This document shows, one piece after another, positions 58,154 through 64,000 of a stretch of 64,000 bases of DNA (the stretch's first letter is position 1; each line of letters starts with the position of its first letter). Source of the stretch: Kribbella sindirgiensis. GTDB lineage: Bacteria > Actinomycetota > Actinomycetes > Propionibacteriales > Kribbellaceae. Below the pieces are notes generated by a model. It ran no database searches. It had not been told where the DNA came from and worked only from the letters and a program-made list of their open reading frames with translations. Position numbers and translations under genes: made by a program. The stretch spans positions 248,001 to 312,000 of the forward strand of contig NZ_SJKA01000007.1 of NCBI RefSeq assembly GCF_004331435.1, written 5' to 3'.

Positions 58154-59827
58154 ATGGATGCCGAGCAGATCGCGGCCGGTCGCAGCCGGTGGCAGCAGCG
58201 GTACGACGCCGCACGCAAGCGGGAGGCGGACTTCACCACGCTGTCCGGCACCGAGGTCGCGCCGGTCTACGGGCCGCCCGAGGGCGTCGCCGACCCGCGG
58301 ATGGAGCGGATCGGCTGGCCGGGGGAGTTCCCGTTCACCCGCGGGCTGTACGCGACCGGGTACCGCGGCCGCACCTGGACGATCCGCCAGTTCGCCGGTT
58401 TCGGGAACGCGGAGCAGACCAACGAGCGCTACCAGATGATCCTGAACGGCGGAGGCGGCGGCCTGTCCGTCGCGTTCGACATGCCGACGCTGATGGGTCG
58501 CGACTCCGACGACCCGAAGTCGCTCGGCGAGGTCGGGCACTGCGGCGTCGCGATCGACTCCGCGACCGACATGGACCGGCTGTTCAAGGACATCCCGCTC
58601 CAGGACGTCACCACGTCGATGACGATTTCCGGCCCGGCCGTGCCCGCGTTCTGCATGTACCTGGTCGCCGCTGAGCGCCAGGGCGCGGACATCTCCCAGC
58701 TGAACGGGACCCTGCAGACCGACATCTTCAAGGAGTACATCGCGCAGAAGGAGTGGCTGTTCCCGCCGGAGCCGCACCTGCGCCTGATCGGCGACCTGAT
58801 GGAGTACTGCGCGACCACGATCCCGGCGTACAAGCCGCTGAGCGTCTCGGGGTACCACATCCGCGAGGCCGGCTCGACCGCCGCGCAGGAGCTCGCCTAC
58901 ACGCTCGCCGACGGTTTCGGGTACGTCGAGCTCGGGCTGTCCCGCGGGCTCGACGTCGACGTCTTCGCGCCCGGCCTGTCGTTCTTCTTCGACAGCCACC
59001 TGGACTTCTTCGAGGAGATCGCGAAGTTCCGCGCCGCCCGCCGGATCTGGGCACGCTGGCTGCGGGACGTGTACGGCGCTCGTACTGAGAAGGCCCAGTG
59101 GCTGCGGTTCCACACGCAGACGGCCGGGGTGTCGCTGACGGCGCAGCAGCCGTACAACAACGTCGTACGAACGGCTGTCGAGGCGCTGGCCGCCGTACTC
59201 GGCGGGACGAACTCGCTGCACACGAACGCGCTCGACGAGACGCTGGCGCTGCCGAGTGAGGAGTCGGCCGAGATCGCGCTGCGGACCCAGTCGGTGCTGA
59301 TGGAGGAGATCGGCATCACGAACGTCGCCGACCCGCTCGGTGGTTCCTGGTACGTCGAGGCGCTGACCGATGCCATCGAGGCCGAGGCCGAGCAGATCTT
59401 CGCGCGGATCAAGGAGATGAGCCCGGACGAGACGATGACCGGCGGCATCCTGCGCGGGATCGAGGACGGCTGGTTCATGGCCGAGATCGCCGACGCGGCG
59501 TTCGAGTACCAACAGAAGCTCGAGAAGAGCGAGAAGAAGATCGTCGGCGTCAACACGCTCACCGACACCGTCTCCGGGGAGCTGGAGATCCTCCGGGTCT
59601 CGCACGAGGTCGAGGTCGAACAGTGCCGCGTGCTTGCCGAACGCAAGGCACACCGCGACGAGGACCGGGTACGGCGTACGCTGTCGGCTCTGGTGGAGGC
59701 GGCCAGCGGCACTGGCAACCTGATCGAGCCCATGCTGGAGGCAGTGCGTGCGGAGGCCACGATGGGGGAAATCTGTCACGTTCTTCGGGAACAGTGGGGA
59801 GAGTACCGAGAGCCCGCCCGATTCTGA
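58154..59827 (+). CDS. icmA: Isobutyryl-CoA mutase large subunit
   Basis: 557 residues; AGGAGG 8 nt before the ATG. Acyl-CoA mutase TIM barrel without the C-terminal B12 domain, so it needs a separate small subunit. The two residues that distinguish substrates are F80 (TIRQFAGF) and Q198 (KEYIAQKEW), in place of Tyr89 and Arg207 of methylmalonyl-CoA mutase; Phe80/Gln198 is the published Streptomyces IcmA signature, with the same numbering. It interconverts isobutyryl-CoA and n-butyryl-CoA. No icmB gene is adjacent. The 3' end overlaps the next gene by 80 bp. Confidence 0.9.
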   Translation: MDAEQIAAGRSRWQQRYDAARKREADFTTLSGTEVAPVYGPPEGVADPRMERIGWPGEFPFTRGLYATGYRGRTWTIRQFAGFGNAEQTNERYQMILNGGGGGLSVAFDMPTLMGRDSDDPKSLGEVGHCGVAIDSATDMDRLFKDIPLQDVTTSMTISGPAVPAFCMYLVAAERQGADISQLNGTLQTDIFKEYIAQKEWLFPPEPHLRLIGDLMEYCATTIPAYKPLSVSGYHIREAGSTAAQELAYTLADGFGYVELGLSRGLDVDVFAPGLSFFFDSHLDFFEEIAKFRAARRIWARWLRDVYGARTEKAQWLRFHTQTAGVSLTAQQPYNNVVRTAVEALAAVLGGTNSLHTNALDETLALPSEESAEIALRTQSVLMEEIGITNVADPLGGSWYVEALTDAIEAEAEQIFARIKEMSPDETMTGGILRGIEDGWFMAEIADAAFEYQQKLEKSEKKIVGVNTLTDTVSGELEILRVSHEVEVEQCRVLAERKAHRDEDRVRRTLSALVEAASGTGNLIEPMLEAVRAEATMGEICHVLREQWGEYREPARF

Positions 59828-61544
59828 GGAGCCGCCACCGTCCGGGCGCGAGGCCCCGGGGGCGGCCGGGGCGCCGGACGGACGGCGCGTGGTGGTCTGC
59901 GGTTCGGACCGCACGATGCTGCGGGTGGTCACCGAGCTGGTGAGCTCGGGCGAACGGGTGACTGCGATCGTCAACCCCGCCTCCCGGCACTACGACCGGA
60001 TCGGTGAGCTCGGCGCGACCGTGATGGGCGCACGGGTGATCAGCGAGTCGTTGCTCCGGCGGGCCGGGGTCGACGCGGCCGACGACGGTACGCCGTCCAC
60101 CGCGCGCGCACTGGTCCTGCTGGACACCGACGACGTCCACAACGTGCACACCGCGCTGACGGCGCGGGACATGGACAGGGACCTGCGGATCGTCGTACAG
60201 ATGGTGAATCCGCGGCTCAGCAAACAGCTGAACAGTCTGCTCGGCGACTGCGTGGTGATCAACGGGCCGTCGCTCGCCGCGCCCGCGTTCGTCTCGGACG
60301 CGCTGGAGGACGACGAGCTGACCTGGATGGAGCTCGGCGGTCAGCGCGTGGTCGTCGGACAGGCCGACCTGATCCGCGAGCCGCACCTGACGGTGCTCGC
60401 GGACACGACCTCGTCCGCAACGCCGCAACTGTTGCCGCTGGCCAGCTCCGACCCGGACGGTGACATCGTGCTCGGCACCGGTTTACGGGCGATCTGGCGC
60501 AGCCGCGACGTCCGGCCGGCGGGCTGGTTCGTGGCGCTCCGCGACATTCTCGACAGCCGGGTCCGGAAGATCGCCGCGGTGATGGCGTTCCTGGTCGCGG
60601 CCGGTACGGCGGTCATTCACTTCGTCGGTGGGGTCGAGTGGTGGCGGGCGGTGTACATGGCGGCCGGTGCGGTCACCTCGGCGGGGATCGAGGACAACGC
60701 GTTCTCCGACGCCGACCCGTGGGTGAAGGTCGCGGCGGTCCTGGTGCAGCTGACCGGGATCGTGCTGATGGCGTTGCTGACCGCGGTCGTGGTCGACTCG
60801 CTGATCGGCGCGCGGCTGTCGCGGATCATCGGCGGGGTGCGGGGCCGGCCGCGCAACCACGTGGTGGTCTGCGGTCTCGGTACGGTCGGCGCGCGGGTGC
60901 TGGAGATCCTCACCGAGCGCGGCGTCGCGGTCGTCGGCGTCGACCAGGACGAGGACGCGCCCGGAATCCAGGTCGCGCACCGGCTGAAGATCCCGGTGGT
61001 GATCGGGGACAGCAGCAACGAGGAGACGCTGCGGTCGGCCGGCGTGCAGCGCTGTCAGTCGGTGCTCGCGATCACCGACGGCGACATCACCAACCTGGAG
61101 TCGGCGATGGTGGCCCGGGACCTCAACCCGGACGCCCGGATCACGATGCGGATGTTCGACCACGACCTCGCGCAGCGCGTCGAGCGGCGGCTGGGCCTCG
61201 GCCACAGCCGGTCGGTGTCGATGCTGGTGGCGCCCGCGGTCGCCGCCGCGGTCGCGAACCGGCGCAAGCAGGTGACGATCCCCGCCGGTCGCCGCGTGCT
61301 GCTGCTGACCGAGGTGACCGTCGAGCCCGGGTCGGTCGCCGACGGCCGGCGACTCGGCGAGCTGAACGAGGCCGAAGGACTGCGGGTGCTCGCACGCCAG
61401 GATCTGCAGGGTCCCTGGGAGTGGAGCCCGGAGTCCGAGCGACAGGTCCAGGTAGGGGACCGGCTGGCGGTCGCGGGGACCCGGGCGGGCCTCGCGAGGC
61501 TCCTGATGGTGACCCGGGCGCAGCGCAAGTCGGCCGCGTCGTAG
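59748..61544 (+). CDS. Two-helix ion channel with two RCK (TrkA-N) domains
   Basis: 598 residues from a GTG at 59748, supported by GGAGG 6 nt upstream although this lies inside icmA (80-bp overlap). A disordered acidic N-terminus precedes a first RCK_N domain (about 46-180; RRVVVCGSDRTMLRVV), two membrane helices (about 265-290 and 322-350), then a second RCK_N domain (HVVVCGLGTVGARVLEIL, about 368) and an RCK_C end. The order RCK-2TM-RCK is unusual. The pore loop reads AGAVTSAGIEDN where TVGYG would be expected, so potassium selectivity is doubtful. Confidence 0.82.
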   Translation: MRRPRWGKSVTFFGNSGESTESPPDSEEPPPSGREAPGAAGAPDGRRVVVCGSDRTMLRVVTELVSSGERVTAIVNPASRHYDRIGELGATVMGARVISESLLRRAGVDAADDGTPSTARALVLLDTDDVHNVHTALTARDMDRDLRIVVQMVNPRLSKQLNSLLGDCVVINGPSLAAPAFVSDALEDDELTWMELGGQRVVVGQADLIREPHLTVLADTTSSATPQLLPLASSDPDGDIVLGTGLRAIWRSRDVRPAGWFVALRDILDSRVRKIAAVMAFLVAAGTAVIHFVGGVEWWRAVYMAAGAVTSAGIEDNAFSDADPWVKVAAVLVQLTGIVLMALLTAVVVDSLIGARLSRIIGGVRGRPRNHVVVCGLGTVGARVLEILTERGVAVVGVDQDEDAPGIQVAHRLKIPVVIGDSSNEETLRSAGVQRCQSVLAITDGDITNLESAMVARDLNPDARITMRMFDHDLAQRVERRLGLGHSRSVSMLVAPAVAAAVANRRKQVTIPAGRRVLLLTEVTVEPGSVADGRRLGELNEAEGLRVLARQDLQGPWEWSPESERQVQVGDRLAVAGTRAGLARLLMVTRAQRKSAAS

Positions 61545-61593
61545 AGGATGGACCTGTGAACGTACGGAGTATGCACGGAATGCGAGGACAGTG

Positions 61594-62529
61594 GTGAGCC
61601 AGTCCAACTTCTCCCGTCCCGGGGCGGTCGACCTGTCGTCCCTCCGTAAACCGGCCGGTGCGCCGAGCGCTCCGGGTGCTCCAGCAGGTGGTGGCGGCGG
61701 TGCCGCGGGTGCGTACGTGCTGGAGGTCGGCGAGGCCAACTTCCAGGCCGACGTCATCGAGCGCTCGCTCCAGGCCCCGGTCGTCGTCGAGCTGTACTCG
61801 CCGCGGTCGCAGGGCTCGAGCGCGCTCGGTGCGGTGCTGGCCCAGCTGTCGACCGAGTACGCCGGGAAGTTCCTGCTGGCCCGGATCGACGTCGACGCGA
61901 ACCCACAGGTCGCCCAGGCGTTCGGCGTCCAGGCAGTGCCGACCGTGATCGCGATCCTGCGGGGTCAGCCGGTGCCGCTGTTCCAGGGCGTCCTCGGCGA
62001 GCCGGAGGTCCGGCAGTACCTCGACCAGCTGCTCACGGTCGCGGTCGCGAACGGGATCACCGGGCGCGCCGAACCCGTCGGGCCGGCCGCCGAGGGGCCT
62101 GCTCCCGAGGAGGACGCACCGAACCCGCGGTACGAGAAGGCCGAGAACGCGGTTGGCGCGGGCGATCTGGACGGCGCGATCGCGGCGTACGAGGAGCTGC
62201 TGAAGGAGACGCCGAACGACGCCGAGGCGAAGTCGGGGCTGGCCCGCGTGCAGCTGGTGAAGCGTACGCAGGACGTGCCGGCCGATGTCCGGACGCGCGC
62301 GGCCGACAACCCGACCGACGTCGAGGCGCAGCTGCTGGTGGCCGACGTGGACCTGATGGGCGGGCATGTCGACGACGCGTTCGCGCGCCTGATCTCCACG
62401 GTCCAGGCGACCGCTGGGGACGAACGGAACGCCGTACGGCTGCATCTGCTCGAACTCTTCGAGGTCGTCGGCGCGGACGACGAACGAGTCGTCAAGGCCC
62501 GCCGCCGGCTGATGGCTGCGCTGTTCTAG
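61594..62529 (+). CDS. YbbN/CnoX-like thioredoxin-fold TPR co-chaperone
   Basis: 311 residues from the GTG at 61594 (GAGGA 5 nt upstream). A Gly/Ala/Pro-rich leader is followed by a thioredoxin domain (about 42-150) in which the active site is SPRSQGS, with no Cys at all, and then TPR-like helices (about 180-311; YEKAENAVGAGDLDGAIAAYEELLKETPNDAEAK). Family members are redox-insensitive holdases or co-chaperones. A 13-codon frame at 61556-61597 ends across its start codon. Confidence 0.88.
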   Translation: MSQSNFSRPGAVDLSSLRKPAGAPSAPGAPAGGGGGAAGAYVLEVGEANFQADVIERSLQAPVVVELYSPRSQGSSALGAVLAQLSTEYAGKFLLARIDVDANPQVAQAFGVQAVPTVIAILRGQPVPLFQGVLGEPEVRQYLDQLLTVAVANGITGRAEPVGPAAEGPAPEEDAPNPRYEKAENAVGAGDLDGAIAAYEELLKETPNDAEAKSGLARVQLVKRTQDVPADVRTRAADNPTDVEAQLLVADVDLMGGHVDDAFARLISTVQATAGDERNAVRLHLLELFEVVGADDERVVKARRRLMAALF

Positions 62530-62534
62530 GCGCT

Positions 62535-62549
62535 ACTGGTCTGACCAGT
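62535..62549. promoter_or_regulatory. dre-like palindrome ACTGGTC-T-GACCAGT
   Basis: A perfect 7-bp dyad around one base, just after the YbbN-like stop codon and 76 bp before the RpiR-type gene. It equals the DasR/NagR (dre) consensus ACTGGTCTAGACCAGT with one central base missing. The shifted spacing may change or abolish binding. Confidence 0.5.
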
Positions 62550-62581
62550 GCACTGGGTTCTTGGCCGGAATCGGACAGTGT

Positions 62582-62621
62582 GAATTCTTGTAATTGTTGT
62601 TGATCTGCTCTGAGAATTCTT
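62582..62621 (+). promoter_or_regulatory. AT-rich promoter/operator with repeated GAATTCTT
   Basis: GAATTCTT occurs at 62582-62589 and 62614-62621, 32 bp (about three helical turns) apart, in a 45-bp AT-rich island directly before the ATG of the RpiR-type gene. Each contains the dyad GAATTC. A likely autoregulatory site. No Shine-Dalgarno sequence precedes the ATG. Confidence 0.5.
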
Positions 62622-62624
62622 TAC

Positions 62625-63506
62625 ATGAGCGCTGTCGAGTCGCCGCCGCCGAGTCTCGAGTCCCGGATCCACGGCCTGCTGCCGGCGCTCAGCCCGGCGC
62701 AGGCGCGGATCGCCACCGAGGTACTTCGTGACCCGGCGGAGGTCGCCTCGTCGACGATCGGCCAGCTGGCGGCCCGCTGCGGTACCTCGCTGCCGAGCGT
62801 CACCCGGTTCTGCCTTGCCCTCGGCCTGTCCGGGTACGCCGAGCTGCGGCTGACGCTGGCGGCCGAGAGTGGTCGGACCAGTCCGAGCTGGGAGCGGGGG
62901 ACCGGCTCCGAGGTAGGACCGGACGACTCGCTGGACGAGGTACTCCGGACCCTGCTGCGGGCCGACACCCGAGCGCTCGAGGACACCGTCGCGGCGCTCG
63001 ACGTCGACGCGCTCGGACGCGCCGTCCGGGCGATCTCGGACGCGCGGCGGATCGACCTGTACGCCGTGGCGGGATCGGCGTCCGTCGCCGAGGACCTGCG
63101 GTTGCGGCTGCACCGGATCGGGCGCGGCGCGAGCACCTGGAGCGACGTACACACCGCGCTGGCCAGCTCCGCGCTGCTCGGCACCGGCGACGTCGCGATC
63201 GGGATCTCGCACAGCGGCGAGACGATCGAGGTCCTGGAGCCGATGGCCCGGTCCGGCCGGCAGGGGGCGACGACTGTTGCCATCACCAACTATCCCCGGT
63301 CGCCGCTGGCGCGGGCGGCGGACATCGTCCTGGTCACCGCGGCCCGCGACGTCACATTCCGTACCGGAGGACTGTCCGGACGGCACGCCCAGATGATCGT
63401 TCTGGACGCGCTCTACCTCGGCGTCGCGCAACGCGACTATCCCCTGGCGGAACAGGCTTTCGACGCGACCGCCGATGCGGTGTCGACGCATCGGCAGCGC
63501 TCCTGA
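62625..63506 (+). CDS. MurR/RpiR-family transcriptional regulator
   Basis: 293 residues. N-terminal HTH_6 domain (about 10-85; SSTIGQLAARCGTSLPSVTRFCLALGLSGYAELRLTLA) and a SIS sugar-phosphate-binding domain (about 130-265; YAVAGSASVAEDLRLRLHRIG, GISHSGETIEVLEPM). This family senses phosphosugars such as MurNAc-6-phosphate. It is 43 bp upstream of a Tat-exported protein gene on the same strand, which it may control. Confidence 0.92.
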   Translation: MSAVESPPPSLESRIHGLLPALSPAQARIATEVLRDPAEVASSTIGQLAARCGTSLPSVTRFCLALGLSGYAELRLTLAAESGRTSPSWERGTGSEVGPDDSLDEVLRTLLRADTRALEDTVAALDVDALGRAVRAISDARRIDLYAVAGSASVAEDLRLRLHRIGRGASTWSDVHTALASSALLGTGDVAIGISHSGETIEVLEPMARSGRQGATTVAITNYPRSPLARAADIVLVTAARDVTFRTGGLSGRHAQMIVLDALYLGVAQRDYPLAEQAFDATADAVSTHRQRS

Positions 63507-63549
63507 ATCACCCTCACCACTCCGTTCGACCGCCTTTCGAAGGAGAGAC

Positions 63550-64000
63550 ATGCAGAGTCCGCACCAGAGCTTCGGCCCCACCCGTCGCACGCTGCTCCTC
63601 GGCGCCGGCGCCACGGCCCTCACCGCCGCGTCCGCCACCACCGCCTCTGCCACCACCGCCTCTGCCGCCACCGGATCGGGTGCGGTGGGTTCGGCCGCGG
63701 TCGCCGTACCGTCTCCGGACACGTTGCCGTTGACGGGCGGGGCCGACTTCCCGATCGGGTTGTTCTGGCCGCCGCACCCGTACGCGAGTACGGCGGACCG
63801 GTTCGCCGAGATCAAGAACGCCGGGTTCGACTTCGTGATCTCCGGCAACTACGCCGGCGACGGCAACATCTTCCAGTACCAGCTCGGGCTCGCCCGCGAC
63901 GCCGGCCTGAAGATGCTGATCTCGGACGACATCCAGATCCGCAACATGTCCCGCTGGTTCTCGATCTCCGACACCCCGTCGGACTTCCTCAGCGTCACCC
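63550..64000 (+). CDS. Tat-exported protein, probable glycoside-hydrolase-like barrel (3' truncated by window)
   Basis: 150 residues visible, running off the window. AAGGAGAG lies just before the ATG. The twin-arginine signal is TRRTLLLGAGA followed by an Ala/Thr-rich stretch with a 15-bp tandem duplication (TTASA twice), then a mature start with FPIGLFWPPHPYAST, RFAEIKNAGFDFVISG and ARDAGLKMLISDD, the alternating strand/helix of a TIM-barrel sugar-acting enzyme. No catalytic residues are reached. Secreted folded, and probably under the RpiR-type regulator just upstream. Confidence 0.7.
   Translation, partial: MQSPHQSFGPTRRTLLLGAGATALTAASATTASATTASAATGSGAVGSAAVAVPSPDTLPLTGGADFPIGLFWPPHPYASTADRFAEIKNAGFDFVISGNYAGDGNIFQYQLGLARDAGLKMLISDDIQIRNMSRWFSISDTPSDFLSVT

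Noticed and set aside
58154..59827. Methylmalonyl-CoA mutase
   Set aside because: The two diagnostic substrate residues are Phe80 and Gln198, and the B12 domain is missing; these match isobutyryl-CoA mutase large subunit.
1..64000. CRISPR array, insertion sequence, prophage, integrase or tRNA/rRNA genes
   Set aside because: No regularly spaced repeats, transposase or integrase motifs, or tRNA/rRNA-like sequences were seen on reading both strands; a covariance-model search was not possible.

Overview
This is a 64 kb, gene-dense, high-GC chromosomal segment from an actinobacterium. The evidence is NucS (the actinobacterial non-canonical mismatch-repair nuclease), a DivIVA/Scy-type polar coiled-coil protein, an ECF42-type sigma factor, and many leaderless promoters with a TANNNT box 6-9 nt before the start codon. 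The gene mix and heavy use of GTAC-containing codons suggest a soil member of the Propionibacteriales, possibly Kribbella; this is inference, as there is no rRNA to test it. I see no rRNA, tRNA, insertion sequence, prophage or CRISPR array.

Layout: (1) 1-4.4 kb, aldarate use: the end of a TctA permease, glucarate dehydratase, a galactarate/talarate-type dehydratase and its GntR regulator, with a clear promoter/operator. (2) 4.5-8.5 kb: EF-hand glutaminase, glmS and two small proteins. (3) 8.5-13 kb: nucS; a TfoX-like / degenerate phosphatase-methyltransferase / Nudix operon; a large membrane protein. (4) 13-17.6 kb: an unusual fused double 3-hydroxyacyl-CoA dehydrogenase, then two tandem zeta-toxin modules. 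(5) 17.6-26 kb: membrane protein, PhyH/AraC pair, polar amino-acid ABC importer, and a DesKR-like two-component system divergent from a desaturase. (6) 26-36 kb: hydrolase, then a seven-gene operon (NamZ-like muramidase, GNAT, sugar ABC importer, PIG-L and ChbG-type deacetylases) that looks like muropeptide-sugar salvage, and a second AraC/PhyH pair. (7) 35.6-45.2 kb: HicB-like protein, AI-2E permease, DivIVA-like protein, then an ethylmalonyl/methylmalonyl-CoA group (ccr, epimerase, thiolase, MeaB-type GTPase) interrupted by a MEDS/anti-sigma-type protein. (8) 45.2-49.6 kb: PH-domain protein, ECF42/DGPF pair, MDMPI-like protein, DUF4231 protein, MarR regulator. (9) 49.6-58.1 kb: oligopeptide ABC operon with a cytosolic M14 peptidase, a penicillin-binding-type serine hydrolase and an embedded regulator. 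(10) 58.1-64 kb: isobutyryl-CoA mutase large subunit, an RCK-domain ion channel, a YbbN-like protein, an RpiR/MurR regulator and the start of a Tat-exported sugar-acting protein.

Two themes recur. One is acyl-CoA metabolism: thiolase, hydroxybutyryl-CoA dehydrogenase, Ccr, epimerase, MeaB and IcmA together would feed C4-C5 acyl-CoAs toward methylmalonyl-CoA/succinyl-CoA. The other is recovery of cell-wall material: NamZ, amino-sugar deacetylases, peptide import with peptidases, a MurR/RpiR regulator and GlmS. The least conventional items are the tandem zeta modules (one with a damaged P-loop), the degenerate phosphatase-methyltransferase fusion, the fused dehydrogenase pair and the RCK channel without a recognisable potassium filter.
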